Position numbers and translations under genes: made by a program
From: Perkinsus olseni
Taxonomy: Eukaryota; Perkinsozoa; Perkinsida; Perkinsidae
Direction: 5' to 3'
Assembly (NCBI GenBank): GCA_013115135.1
Contig: JABANP010000003.1
Location: forward strand, 393,127-457,126
Length of the DNA: 64,000 nt
Part shown: positions 47,700-60,766 of the stretch, piece by piece
How the letters are laid out: every line of letters starts with the position of its first letter
Position numbering within the stretch: the first letter of the stretch is position 1
The notes under the pieces: model-generated
What the model was told of the DNA's origin: nothing
The model's database searches: none
What the model saw: the letters and a program-made list of their open reading frames with translations, nothing else

Positions 47700-49099
47700 C
47701 CAACCCCATGAAGTATGAGAAGATAGCACCGTTTTCTTTGTGCCTTTGATCTGAATCGCGTTGTAAGTGACACTTTCCACTGCTCTTTCTCATCAGCTGC
47801 CCCTCAATCCTACCAATCCACCCTTGTGTTGAATCATGGCGACTGATTAGAGAGAGCAGTAATTTCGATTCAGGAGTGAAAACTGACTAAGTCACGGGGA
47901 AATACCATCGAATTTGTTCGGTCCGTGCCGGATCTTCCTTGTGAATATTTTCCTGGCGCGCGCGAAAGAAGTTCATCAGCGCAAGAATAAACTCGCTCGC
48001 CTGTAAATCGAACTCGCTTCTTGTGGTTTGGTTAGTTGCCGATGTTCATACCGATGCTTACACGTTTAATAGACCATGCCATAATCTGTCAGACGTGTAC
48101 GTTTTTTTCCACTAGAAAAAATTCGTACATAAATACGCTCATCGGAGCAGTTTGAACACTAGCGGGTCCTCGGGAACGGTAACGGCTGTGGGCTTGCCCA
48201 CATTTAGACGGACTGCTGCTGTGGCGGTGCTCTCCCCTCCTGTGCGAGGCCCGTTACAGTCTTCCTTCAACGCAGCCCTCAAAACGCTATGCGGTATCGA
48301 ATACTTCTGCGGCCTTGTCTCTTCTCGGTCGGCTTCAAAAGGCTCACATCAACCATAACCCCCAGAGCTAACCTGCAAATGGCAAGCGGCGGGATGGACC
48401 TCTCCGCAGGCGACAGCGGCTTCGAACTCGGTATGCGCCCGGTCACCGCATAGCCTACAATATCGCGCCTTATCTCGTTACCCCTGTAACGAGCATAGCA
48501 GTATCTGAGTTCGTCCACTCGCAAGAATGAAGACAATGGAAAGCACTACTGATGTCGCAGGTCCCGGTTCCTTTGACGATCAATCTGAATACACGATAGC
48601 GTCGTTTCATAAGCAAACCGGTAAAGTTGCTCTCCTTCCAGCGACGGGTCGTGTATACGGCGCAAGCGGGAGACCTCCGAAGGGTGAGAGAGAAAACAAG
48701 CCCTTGCTCGGTAGTCTCTGGGTCAGATCTTTCCTCGTCCCTCGCCGTTCAAGCTGTGTCAACCTTGGGTTACCACCAAGCTCACTAAATGTTTGACAGT
48801 GAAAGGAGCTGATGAAGAGAGAGAAAAGGCACATCACGAGTTGTGAGTAGTCTCAGCTGCTTTGCAGGACGATCGTGTCGTCGATGTAGCCCCATCCCTC
48901 AGAGAACATCCCTGCCTGCTCTCGCGCACGATATAGATAGCTCTTGAGCCATCTTCAGTTTCTTCCCATTGGGACCGACCTTTTCTCACGCGATAAAGTC
49001 TGGCAAAGGATGCCCTCTCCCTGAACCCTTTATGTGAGGCTAAAGAGCGTGAGAGGAACCGAAAGCAGATGACGGAGATGCGGTGGTGTCACAAGGTAC
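47700..49099. other. Gene-poor stretch with weak ORFs
   Basis: About 1.4 kb with no supported gene. Short opposing ORFs occur at 48279-48536 (-; contains YARYRGNEIRRDIVGYAVTG) and 48527-48796 (+; contains FDDQSEYTIASFHKQTGK). Either could be an exon of a small gene. An AT-rich segment with TTTTTTTCC lies near 48105-48140. Confidence 0.35.
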
Positions 49100-50435
49100 A
49101 TGGGAAACAACAAATCCAACTGTTGTTTCGGCGATGACCCGAACGTGTGGCCTAACGTCTGCCCCAGGCTCACGGACGAGCAGCGACGGAAGGCAGAGGA
49201 AAAGTACCCTCGTTCTTTCTCTCGTGCTCTCTCTTGTCTGGCTCTCCCCGAAGCTGTGAGGGAAGTGAACATAGTCGTAGTTACCAGGTACAAGGGCTTC
49301 AAGGTGGCAGTGCATCAATTCACTACTGTAGGAAGGTCCGACTTAACACAGCGATGGCTCTCTCCTGGAAAGTCCAAGCTAGTCCCATGGCACGTTGAGG
49401 AACTTCTCTGATCATCCCATTTGCCTTCGCACCCAGTCGTCGCTCGCTGGGGTTTACAATGCTACCGTCTTTCCGCCGATTCCACTAGTTAGGACAATCG
49501 ACGAAATATGCTGCACATAGTAGTGTGCTACGTATACAGGCTTCGATAAACATGAATGGATGCATCTCCTTCGCCGGAGGATTTCAGGTTAAGCTCGTCC
49601 CTGTTGGTGATGTGAAGGGCCCAGCTCCCAAAGCGATACCCATCACCTTCGATTCGCCTGGAGCCGTCTCCGGTGGTACCGGTGCAGGGCCACACCACGT
49701 TCCACGAGAGAGTAGGGGCAACCCCGGGACGGGCGGGGAGAGCCTGGTGGGCGTCAATGCGCTGGAAGCGAGAGCCATACCCAAGACCAGAGGCCTGCAC
49801 TCAGTGTGAGAAACTGCCTCGAAGCCCGTGGTCGTTGCATCATATCGATGGTCACAGATATAAAGTCGGCCCTCCTGTTGGTTATCGTGGGGGTGTCCGT
49901 ACTACAGTACCTCGCTGGGCGGTGGGCCTGGCTGCCACCCTGCTAGTCTTGGGCCTCACTGCAATGCTGCACATGAGAAGACTGTACGCTCTGTGTTGGC
50001 CGTCGAGCCACTGACCCCCGTTGTTAATCAGGCAGCTCGAGAGAGACCTCGCCGAGAAAGGCAGCGCCTATGAGCAGGCCCATTTCATCGACGGTGGAGC
50101 CGTAGCCCCCAGCACGATGCGGAGCTTTACAGGGGACAGTGGCCGCCGCAGCACCGATAGCGCGACCAGCAGCTATTCAAGCTCCCCGACCAATAGCGCG
50201 AGATCGATCAACGCGTACAATACCGTAAGTCGTTACGAGTGGGCGGAGATAACGACGATGATTTCAGTTCACGAGACAGAGCAGCGCGGTCGCCGGGTTG
50301 GTGCCACCTCTCTCTGGCGGTCCCTTTGAGCAGGAAGTGCCAGCCCGAGCGTCCCCCATCGCGGGCTTGATCCCAGACGCAGAGGAAGAACAGGACCTTT
50401 CCGACCTAGACCCTCTTGATGCATTACTATCGTAG
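49100..50435 (+). CDS. Putative doubly acylated, single-pass membrane protein
   Basis: The ORF starting at 49100 reads MGNNKSNCCFGDD. Gly-2 with Ser-6 fits N-myristoylation, and CysCys at 8-9 fits palmitoylation, a typical plasma-membrane dual-acylation signal. It continues RLTDEQRRKAEEKYPR (helical) to about residue 55. Downstream coding-like stretches are 49575-49800 (FQVKLVPVGDVKGPAP), 49830-49990 with a membrane helix WAVGLAATLLVLGLTAML, 50021-50220 (Ser-rich, RQLERDLAEKGSAYEQAHF) and 50300-50435 (acidic end EEEQDLSDLDPLDALLS). Whether all belong to one gene is uncertain; the lipidated N terminus and the internal helix may belong to separate genes. No family recognised. Confidence 0.4.
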
Positions 50436-51043
50436 TGGAGTACTACGCAAGCATTGATAGCTTCCAAAGAGACGGAGCGCTGTGTTGCAGTTCTCCAGTA
50501 CTCAACAATATGGGCGGATCGTCATGATTGCATGAGCAGCAGGAGTAAATCTGACCATCCTTTGCGACTGACGTTGATGAGTGGTATTCTCAGAATACTA
50601 GCGTACTCTGAGGAAACGCATATCCGCCATGTCAATCGATGGTTTGGACTCGATCTTTGGCTGCCCTGTAGGGGAGTCGAAGCCGACCTCAATTTTGATA
50701 ACAACTTTCGCTTTGAGACTGAGTCATTGCTTGAAGTGTGGGGATGTCTTGGTGCTCCTCACTCAGCAGCATCTCGGGTGTCCAGCACGGGGCTTGCCGG
50801 AGGACCACTCCGCGTAACACCACACAATCATGAAGACAGTGGATAAAAGGAACAGGAACGTTGATGTTGGCTACATCGTAGCCGCTAAATACAAGTCAGT
50901 CAATCGCAGTCATCATCATCAGAATCTTCGAATATAATTCGACGCTTCTTGCAGCCTCGGCTCTCCTTCAATTCCATCACTTCTCGAAGGAACATCGTAG
51001 CGTATCTGCATTGGTAAAGTCCTTCTAACCAACCCATCCAACA
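50436..51043. other. Intergenic stretch
   Basis: About 600 bases. A plus-strand open stretch (50454-50846) includes HVNRWFGLDLWLPCRGVEAD but lacks a start context or domain. CATCATCATC triplets lie at about 50906. No gene supported. Confidence 0.35.
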
Positions 51044-53273
51044 TTAACCGCTCCTACTGTCCTGGTGCAAGACTAAACTCGGTGTCGCAGTGCCGCTGGA
51101 TTGCCCCGGTAGCATCGGGCTCTTCCACCAGTCGCCACCCAAACCCAGTGACTTGGGAGAGGACCTACTGTCTAGGTTACCCCCATGAAGGCAAAGGACA
51201 TGCACTACATTCCGGTAATCGCCTAGGATGTCCCACACCTCCCCTGCCTGATTCTGTTCGACCGTCACGTCCTCAACGTCTACGCCATCAAAGGCACTGA
51301 AAGCAGAGCCCTCTCAGCCTGTAGAACCGGCGCATATCCAACCGACAACCTACTAGTATTGCCGCATCAGCGTGCCAACGAAGTTCTCGGGAAAGAGAGC
51401 GTCTCGACCCGGCCTGGGCAGTACCTACGAGCCGTAGAGTGAAGAGGACAGCGGTATATTCTTGATGCCAACCGCGTTGATGCAGAGACCGCTGGGAGAA
51501 CCCTCTCTTAGCCAACTTACAACGTCGTAAACAGTGGCCTCGGCATCCTCATCTTCATCATAGTACTTGACATAACCGTCCAACTTGGATCCCACTCGGA
51601 TGAGATCGCCTGGGAGAGGCTTCTTCCTTGTACCACTTCGGGACTCGGATTCGTTGACCCAGGCACTAGCCCCAAGGTTCCACACTCTGTCGAAATACCT
51701 GGGCGATCGAAAAGCTCACGAGGTGCTCCAGCGAGTTCCACTGTTCGGGTTCTAACGCGAGCGTGCCTACGCGTGAGCATAGAGCATCCTGAGGTACTTC
51801 GGGATTGACAAGAAAGCGTACCGGCAGCTGGCGTTCCAGTCCATATTCAGCTGGGACTGAGGAGGGGGAGGAGGTCGGAGATAGCGTATGACCGAGATCA
51901 ATCGGCATACCTGTGCAACAGTCATCTGCTCCATGACGCGCTTCTGGGCATAAGCCGACCCGGAGTTCTTCCCGAGCTGACGCTCCATCGCAGCAAGAAC
52001 GGCACTCGCGCAGTATCTGAGGATTGGACTCGGTCCAAGAGCGCCCTGGTCGGGGCTGTCCTACGTCTTCCTCCAGACGCTCTGCCAGCTACTGCTGTCA
52101 CGCTTGGTGCTGCGGCGGCCCTGGCAAGAAAACCAGCTGATACGTCGCAGATGCCCTCGCCCTTACTCTGGAGGGACCAGGATTATCGGCTGCTGGATCA
52201 GACATCAGCCGATCGATGGCAGCGGAGTAGTCCCTCTTGATGTAGGCCAGCCCCACGTCGGGAGAGGCAACGCCTCCTTTGCCGAACCTTCAGAGGAAGG
52301 ATGTGGCGACGCTTCTCAGGGATACCGCACCTTTGCATTCCAACGTAGTTGATGAAGCCGTTGTCTCTCACATGACCGAGCGTAACGTCGAGCTGCTCCC
52401 GTGACACGCCTGGCCGAATGCCGCGAATCTGCAGGTTAAGCGTGCTCAAAGCAAGCACAAAAGATACCGTGGCTTACTCGTATCCGGAACCGGTTGCCCC
52501 CCAGCATGCCTGGTCTCAGCCTATCCTCGCGATCGCAAGAGTTGACATCCTGAAGGTCATTCGATGGATCTGTGTGTGGCCGCCCGCCCCAGAAAAGCGT
52601 ACGCGAATTTGGACTGATGCCGGCAGAAAACGCGCGACAGCTCCTTCCAGCTCCTCAGTTGTCACTCCTTTCACCGTCATCTGAGATCGCGAGCGGCACC
52701 CACTAACTGTCGTGCTGCTGATCGGGCACGCACCTCCTGAGCCGTAACTGCCCAGCTGTCCTTAATCCCCGCAAAGCCGAAAGTCTCTGACCGCCCCTCG
52801 TCCAGCTGCTGCCCCGATGTATGATGTGACGGCGGCCGACAGGAGATGGACGGCCTCCAGCGTGTCCTGGGATGAAGATGAGAAGAGACTGATCGCGCAG
52901 GCCGGAGTCTCACGGTTCGCGTCTTGGCAAGAAGGAATTTGCAGCCCCATCGCTCATCATCCGAGCCCTCCATGCCATCTGCAGGGCTCTCGGCTGGCGA
53001 TGGTGTGGACGCGCAGGTCGACCCCGCATCAGAGAAGTCAACGTCAGAGGGCATCTCGACGACACTACCGTCCGACAGCCGTATCTGCGGAGCCGAGGCT
53101 GCAGCAAATGGGAATGAAAAGCGCCAGTGACCGTTGCTCACCTCGTTGACACAGAAATCTTCCGGATACACTTTGATCATGCCACCGATACCGCCGACCC
53201 CAGCGGGACGGAGCAGCTCTGTGATGCCGACATCGACGTTGTCTACGACGCCATAGGCCGAGGTCGCATCCAT
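51044..53273 (-). CDS. tRNA pseudouridine synthase, TruD/PUS7 family
   Basis: Isomerises uridine to pseudouridine in tRNA (and mRNA for Pus7). Likely start MDATSAYGVV at 53273. Family landmarks in order: VGITELL, GGMIKVYPEDFCVNEVS (the TruD start motif), FGFAGIKDSWAVTAQEV (catalytic Asp in the GxKD motif, though the usual KDKR/KDRR is KDSW), RPGMLGGNRFRIRV, NGFINYVGMQRCG, GLAYIKRDYSAAIDRLM, LSIPKYLRMLYAHA, VWNLGASAW, GDLIRVG and ATVYDVVSWL; the end carries ILGDYRNVVHVL. Introns separate most of these. The Trp and Ser in place of basic residues after the catalytic Asp are odd and may alter activity. The next gene upstream on the same strand ends only about 130 bases away. Confidence 0.75.
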
Positions 53274-53400
53274 CACGGATGAGCTGCTCGAGGGGAAGCT
53301 CTCAAGCCCACTAGATAACTCGACGGCCGAATTTTCCAATCCAGAAATGGCAATAATACTCGAGGAACGCAAATGTGTAGTAAAGGGAGCTGGACATGGT

Positions 53401-56400
53401 CTAATGGGGCAAGCTGGCAGTTCGGCGAACGACGTAAGCTTCTTCCTCGGCCTGCGCTGAGAGGATCCTCTCCTTCTCCTCACGGAAGCGTATCAAGTCC
53501 GTATGAACGATGCTCTTCATCTTGGCAAAGGCTCGCTCATGCTGCGTCACACTTGCCCGGCCACGCTCTCGCAGACGCTTGAGTGACAGCGCCCCGGCCT
53601 CATGAGCTGTCAGGTAGCTCTCGTACCAGTCGAGTCTGCCTGGACGGATGGCCACGAAGAAAGTGCCATCGCGATTCATGGTAGTCCAACCGGTGAGGCG
53701 ACTGTCGAGCTGCCGAACTCGCCTATCCATCTGCTTCGCCTCATGACCATCCTCATCGGTATCAACAGCCACCTGACAACCACTCACAGTGAGAGCACTG
53801 GTAGAAGCCACAGGCCCCACGTACCTCCTTAAGCCTTCTATCCTCACAGAAGAAGCACACCAGTAGATCCAAGCCTGTGCACAGATCGCAAAGGAGTTTC
53901 TTGTGGAAGGGGGTGGTGATGCTAGACGCCACGTCAGGCGGGAACTGCAGTGTTATGCGGCGGTTGAAAGGTAGACGGTGAAAGCACAGCTCGCGGTCTT
54001 CGCTCCACAGAGGTGACGGCACTGGTTGGGGGAACAGCTGGGCTACAGGCAGCTCCACCTAAAGACAGATCGTTGATTCCAAGTCTGACTAGCAGCCAAT
54101 CTCACCAGAGTGAACCCTTCCTCGGCAGCACACTGGGCCAGCTTATCGACTATCTGCACCACGTAGTTGGCGTGGCAAGTAACCCAGTCGATCGACAGCA
54201 AGAACAGTCTGAGGGGAGCACATCGCAGTATTGTTAACAGTATAATATACAGTCCGGTCAGAAAAAGTTGTCTAGAACTCATCTAAAGCATTCAAGCTGT
54301 GAGTATTTGAGCGAGACCGGGCTCGTTAGATCGGTAACCTCATTCAGAATACTATGTAAGTACATTTATACGGGTTCATCAGCTGCTACACGTTACTGAC
54401 TATATCGTCGTCGCAAGCGCAGTGCTGCTTACCTCGGAGGCTGGAAGCTCTCATCGAAGTTCAGCTGCACCCAATCCCTGCAAAGCTCCTTCTTTTCATC
54501 CAGACCTCCCCAGGATCCACTTGTCGAGTCGTTAGGCGTGAAGAGATGACTATTTCGTACGTTCACTCGGACCGACATCGTAGCGTAAGCGCCGAAACTG
54601 CAAGTGCTGCTAGCGCCGCCGCATCTCGACCTCGCGTCGGTGGGCCGATCCACTCTAACAGGTATCAGAGGAATACCACACTGGGTCTCCACCTGATCAC
54701 CAATGAGATGCTCCAGCGGCGGCGACACTACTACAGATCAGACGTACCTTGTATTTCCACGCTCTGAACCTTTCCACGAGCTGGGCATCGTAGTCCCCAC
54801 GGCGGTGATGCCTAGCATCGTCGTTAAAGGGGTCTGAGCCGACGCCCAGACCCTCGGGAATATCTCGGAGAAAGGCCTCGTGAGAGAACTCCGGCTCAGA
54901 GGGGACTAGGGCAAACATCTGAATCGAGGCGACACGCTCCGTTTGAATGCATTCCTTTGGGGATAAACAACAAACTTACGAGAGTCTTGAGTGCTGATCT
55001 CAGCAGCCACCGTAGCTCATGCGGACCGTCGCTATCCGCTTTCAAAGCGGGTGGGACCTGACCGAGACGTACCGTCCGAATGTGAACTGAGTGTACATCA
55101 TCGCTCCCACGCAGATTTGATAGATGCGACACCATAACGAATCCCTCCGCCCTCGAGAGCTAGTCACGGAGACCATTACCATGTTAGGGATCTTCGGCGA
55201 CTGCTGGGACACCAACATGTCCAGGCTGTTCCAGGGGAACTCATGCATCGAGTTGTGCAGCCACTTCCTAGTATGGATGAAGTACCCTCTCGAGAACTGG
55301 TCACAGTCCGGGCCTGCCAACACTGCCGTCGTCGCTGCTAGATACACCAAAGTGCTGTAGTGGCTCACATTGACTCAAGGATACGTTGCGGGGAGAGATT
55401 GCCTGACCGCTATGCTTTCTGAGATCGTCAACACCGCAGCTGTCAACGGGAGAAGAGAACGCCGAGTTACTGCCGCTGTAGTTTGACAACCCGGGACGCC
55501 TCCGCACGTAAAATTTATACCTGATAGAGCGATGGGCTACTTCTACTAAGTTGCCTGGGAGATCGTCACTTAGTTGCTAGGATACGTTCCTTCACCTTCG
55601 CCGGGTGAGGAGGCGATGGTTCGGCCTCCATTACAGACCCTCGGCGGCTCGGCACCGCTGGCACGAGGGAGTTGGGTCGTGCGAGCTGATGGTCTGATGA
55701 CAACAGAGCTGCTACATGGCGTTGAATGAGTCAAAACGACCACCTTTCGGAGAGGGGGCTGCCAGGTTAGAAGGGAGCCTGTTGTAGGCGCCACTGGGAG
55801 GCATTCGCCCTCGACTGCTGCTGGCACTGGGGTCAAGCATGAGAGGCCTATACCTGCAGAATCGGGCAACGCCATCCATGACGACCTCGGCAGCAGAACC
55901 CTGACTTGGTGACGAGTATGTTATTGCCACCGTCCTCGAACTGTTCCAGCTTCCAGCTGGAGTCTATACCGTTCATCTGGACATTGGCTATGTAGATGGA
56001 CCAGCTCTGTTGCCTGTCCTCTATCAGCTGGTGGCCCATGGCCAAGCGAACGCCTGAAGACCCCACGAGGAGCCGGTCTAGTCGTCTGTCCCCTCGACGA
56101 GGCCTCACCTATGAGCTCGTGCATTGTACGATTGATCTGCTGCATGCGCGTGAGAGAGTGCGACTTGGCCAAGCCTCCGACGGAAGACTGACCGGAATCA
56201 GAATGCAACGACTGGAGCGAACTTCAAGGAACCCTACAGGAGGTAGCGGCAAAGTGGCCCGGGCTCCTGGAGTGCCCCTCCCCCTCATCAGCTGCATACG
56301 GCGGACATCAAGGTGATGCTTAGCCTGAACCAATGCCCGACCCAGCTGAGGGGCAGAGTACCTTGAATGGCTAGCCTACCAACATCATAGACATTCGGAC

Positions 56401-59400
56401 GCTCTCTTCGCTGGTGACCACCCAGTTGTCAACCTGCATCTGGGAGTTCTGCTCGACACGCTTATTCGTCTCGAGGACGATGCGCTGCAGCTGTGGGACC
56501 ACAAGCTGAGACATGTTAGCCTACAGGAAGCAGCATAACCGATGATGCTCAACGCGGCCGAATCAGCAGCTTACATCATCCAGTAGCGAACCAAATCTAG
56601 TCGGCAGAAGGGACTGGCAGAGCGGACTGCACCGCTGACCGCTGCTGGTTGAGCTACGGGTGTGGAAGAAAGACGTTGGCAGCTGTTGCTGTTGATGGTG
56701 ATGGTGAGAAGTCCGACTGTTAAGATGGCAGATCTGTGAGAGGCTTTGGTTCTGCTGACTAGCCTGAAAGGGGCACCAGCTGAGCACGGGCTGGCGGTAA
56801 TGATCGTGCCCACCTTGAATGCCGAGAGCTCAGTAATCATCCGGGAAGAGTAGCAGCTGTCCCTGACGTAGGTCGAGGACGCCGGTCCTCCAAGATAGGC
56901 GTTAGACCTCGGAGTGATGGGGGAGTTGTTGGCAAGAACGCCATCGGGCATCTGTGGTGTCCGTTTCGGCAAGTTGCTGAGCGAAAGATCGACCCCGCTG
57001 GTATCAACAGTGTCCTCTCGCTCAGACAGAGGCTCATCGTCGAGGGTATTGCTGGAGGGAATGATGGAGCATTCAGCCTGAGAGAACGCTCTAGATCTAC
57101 ACCGAGGACGCTCTGGGAGGGTCTGCCAACCTGAGTCCACAGTCTGGTGTAGGGCATGACCTTCATCTTAATTTGCTGCTCTCGGCAGTTATACAGAAGT
57201 GGGGTTAAAGATGCATGCAGGAAACCTGCGGCAGAGCGGGCTGGGAGGTCGTGATGAGGGCGTGTGATGGTACCGCGAAAGCGCATCCTGGAGCTGCAGC
57301 ACTTGCCCTCCGAGGGATAATACTGTATGTTCAACCACGAAGCATCATAGACGTCAAAGTGAGAGTGAAGCCAGGAGCCTCTGAGGCAAAAGGACCACTC
57401 CCGAGATAAGCGAGAAGAGCTTCTTACTGATCTCCTAGGCGTTTCATGTCTGGGTTTCGGGGCCTCGGCCGCACACTAGCCGACTGGTCCTTAGAAATGA
57501 GGATAATAGGTGCCTGAAACAGCTAGTTGGTGGAGCTGACCACGGCCTGGGCAGACACCTGATTCATCGGCGGCGGCCTTAGACAGATGACCTTCGCGCT
57601 GAACACGCCTTGCAGGCACTTCCGTTTAACGCACTCTACGTAGTCCTCTATGGGCTCACAAGTAGCCCGAAAGACCCCGTCGGTGGCAGCTATCACTACG
57701 ACCTGATGATAGTGTATGATGACCACCCTCAGAGTGAGATAGAATCTTACTTCCTGTCCAGTGGTGTACAGCTTCCTGTCCAGGTGATTCTGGTCGAATT
57801 GATCAGCACTCAGAGAGATGCACTCGAGAACATTGGAATCTCGGCATCTCGCCGGCACCCAGCCAGTGCGAGGATAATCACCCCGCTCCCAGTTCTTCAA
57901 GTCTGTGTCGAAGCGCAGACCGCATGTCGCATGAGGAGAGGCTGAGCAGCAGCAGCAGTCCGTGGCTACGACCTAAGGAGCGACTCACCATCGCCGTTCG
58001 GAGTAACCGCCATCATGCTGCTCGAACGCTTGTGAGGGGAGAAGCCCGAGGCGTCGTTCGTCCACGATTGCCCTGAGGACATCAACCGCGGCAGTACTAT
58101 CACTTGGGTCGGGCATCAACTCAACCTACTGGGCGCGTGACTTTTACTCGGGAAGCAGGGCGGAGTCCATCCTATTTCGCTGGGGAACTGCAGGAACATC
58201 CTGCGGAGGCCCCGGACCAACTCCCCCGTATCAAGCTTGGAGGTCATGCCATCATACACGACGTCGTAGTAGTCGTCGAACACGAACTTGCCGTCCTTGC
58301 CGGTCGGCGGCATCCCTTCCAAGTCCACGTTCTCTGGGTCCACAGGCTGTAGACGTATCGCCGTGAGAAGTGTGAGATAATGATTGCACATAGAGCCAGC
58401 CTTGCGGACACCAGCGAGGAAGTTGATGAGGAAGGACAGAGCTCGCTCATAGTGGGGCCGGCCATCCTGTGCAAAGCACCACATTTCCCAGGACAGGTGT
58501 ATGTAGATGTTGAGATGGGAGCTCATGGTTCGGAAGACAACTTTCGTCTGACTGCCTACTATCCCGCATGACCTCAGCAGATGCGTGGAGGTGGGACCTG
58601 ACGAGAGACCAATACCCTCCTCCGCAGAGGCTCAACACTGCCTGGCTGGGGTCACATTGATAGAGTCAACAAGGACGAACCGGGAGGACGACGGAGGCCT
58701 CAGGAGTGCTCACCAGCAATCCTCCGTCGCATCTTAGAGGGGCTGACTGGTGCCGGATTTGACGTCATCCCGACAACCTCTGCGCAGTAGAGGGAGTCTG
58801 CGAAGGGCGGAGGCATGTTGTTGTAGACGACCGCTCCCAGCAGCTTCAGTTGGAATCGCCAGACATCTCGTTTGCTCAGAAAGCGACTACGGATGATGAT
58901 CTCTACGGACTCCAGCGTGGGCCAACAGTTGGTTCGAGAATGCTCGTTTTGAGACAACTTCTCCAGCTGAATGGAAGGAGCATCGACGCCGGTCAATAAT
59001 CGCGCCCTCCGCCACTTACAAAAACCTCCTTTACGTCTCTCGATAAGCCGACGCTCTCCGCCAGACGATTCGAGACGGACACCACGTAATGGTCTGAGGA
59101 AGCAGCCAGACTTATGACATGTACGGATGGAGCAAAGATACTTCCTGAGACATTCGCAGGGTGCTTTTCCAGCGTGCGATAGCAACAGGCTGAGGAGACC
59201 CAGCCGAGGAGGGCTACCGAGCACGTGGCTGGATTGACCAACTTCACATGACACCTGAGAAGGGGAAGATAAAAAGAGGAAAGACGCGAGTGTAAGCACC
59301 CGATGACATAGTCTTCGTCCAAGTCCAAAACCGGCCCTGACACCACGAACGGTACCCCGCCATAGTCGGCAGTGTCGTGACGCAAAAGGGCCATCGTAAG

Positions 59401-59499
59401 GCGTCCCGTGAAGGGTTGGTCGGCAGGATCATTCCGTCGGGACTCTTCCACCGCGAAGAGTTTGGCAGCATAGGCACTACGATGATGACTGCGGACCAT
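53401..59499 (-). CDS. Iml1/DEPDC5-like GATOR1/SEACIT subunit
   Basis: Large regulator that switches off TORC1 through Rag GTPases on the vacuole or lysosome. Start MVRSHHRSAYAAKLFAVEE at 59499. Landmarks follow the family order. N-terminal domain: SVSNRLAESVGLSRDVKEV, VEIIIRSRFLSKRDVWRFQ, LKLLGAVVYNNM, then TKVVFRTMSSHLNIYIHLSW and EMWCFAQDGRPHYERALSF. Middle: SNVLECISLSADQFDQNHLD, RKLYTTGQEV. Then a Ser/Pro-rich linker (57.1-56.6 kb). C-terminal: ELCRDWVQLNFDESFQPPR, IDWVTCHANYVVQIVDKLAQ, AEEGFTLVRL, ending RRTASLPH at 53401. A DEP domain was not clearly read. Many short exons; the middle joins are approximate. Confidence 0.72.
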
Positions 59500-59779
59500 A
59501 GGAGGATAGTAGTCGGGACATGAAGGGATAAGAGAAACTGCTCAACTGTCGAGCAGAGACACTTTCAGAATTCAGCGGAAGCCAACTAGACGCGTAGTTT
59601 GCATGTGTCATCGACAAAGAGTTGGGGAATTCAATCATAGCCTTATTGAATCTCCCATTGAGGGTAGCTCACGGACCTAGACACCGGGTTTCCAGTGTCT
59701 AAGTTACTCACTATTCGCATAGTGAGCACCTACACCTCGCAGCAGCCTACACTTTGTAGCATGCGTAGACTGTACATTA

Positions 59780-60490
59780 AGACTAGACACAAAGAGCATC
59801 CGATTGACGCGAGGTTCACCCGTCACCTGTGCCCCGTTGACGGCCCTCTTGGCAACAACACCTAAACATCACTAACGATTCGTTTGTTGATGTATACAAG
59901 CTCAAACGCGGCAACGTTGGGTAGAAGTGTTCCCACCAGGGCCGACGCAGGATTGTAGACCGGCAAGCTGCTTCCACGACTCAAGTCAAGTGCCACGATT
60001 CCCGCAACTCGACCAACTTCCAGCTAGCCGAGATCCTTAGTTGCGCGATGTATCAGAGCACGGTTGGGCTTACTCCTATCCCAGAGCCACCCCACCGTTC
60101 ACCGTTGCCATCCGAAGCACAGCAGTGGGGCAACTAGCACTCGAAATGTTCCACTGCTTTGTTAATTCTGATACATTATGTGACGATACTCAGCTTCCCG
60201 ACAAGGCTGGCGAACAGCATCTCCTGCAACATGCACAGAGAGTTATTCTCGTTCTTGTCGGACCATCACAATTCAACGACCGACTCTCCAAGGCCTGCTA
60301 ACCGGGGACAGCCGTTCGCAAGTTTGAGGTTGGATCGAGGGCAATGCGCTGCATCAACGCCAGCTGCAGGCGATGTTGCTCTCTCAATCGAAGTAACTCG
60401 ATTCGAGTAATGAGAGTACGCCGCGCTGAGCGGTCATCATCAATTCTCACATCCTCAGTCCGGTGCACACAGCTCTAGCACGAACATTTC
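59780..60490 (-). pseudogene. Decayed tandem copy of the downstream-strand amidohydrolase
   Basis: Read on the minus strand, this segment repeats in order the motifs of the intact amidohydrolase at 60917-63729. It has a CTGTGTGCAC segment like AHCVHMTDE (about 60465), then AAHCPRSNLKLANGC (60350-60310) and ENNSLCMLQEMLFASLVGKL (60250-60190). Next are TAVLRMATVNGGVALG (about 60130-60080), LEVGRVAGIVALDLSR with PVYNPASALV (60030-59950), and FELVYINKRIVSDV (59910-59870). It has in-frame stops (after GGVALG; TAG where the intact copy has Ser in LGSLEVGK; after VVEL) and has lost the metal-binding GTDG. It is a dead tandem duplicate lying directly 3' of the parent. Confidence 0.8.
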
Positions 60491-60766
60491 AAACAACGCA
60501 TTCCTCCTGTATCACCTGATCCTCATCATCTACGGTTATGACATGAGGAGCTTCGCGACCCCTGAGCATCACCAATGCGCACTGCCATGGACCGCAGGCA
60601 AGGTTACACAGGCTACCTCACCGAAACCGTTCCATTTAGCCTGTCAGGCCATCCCCCCAACTAACGACCATCCCCCCCGTTTCGATGAACTAACACAACA
60701 AAAGTGAGACCGAACAACGTCAGATGACGGAGCTTCCGAGACCGCGGAGTATGTGAGTTTGCACAA

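Noticed and set aside
60041..60410. Plus-strand ORFs at 60041-60410
   Set aside because: The minus strand reads as a decayed amidohydrolase copy; these ORFs are antisense to it.
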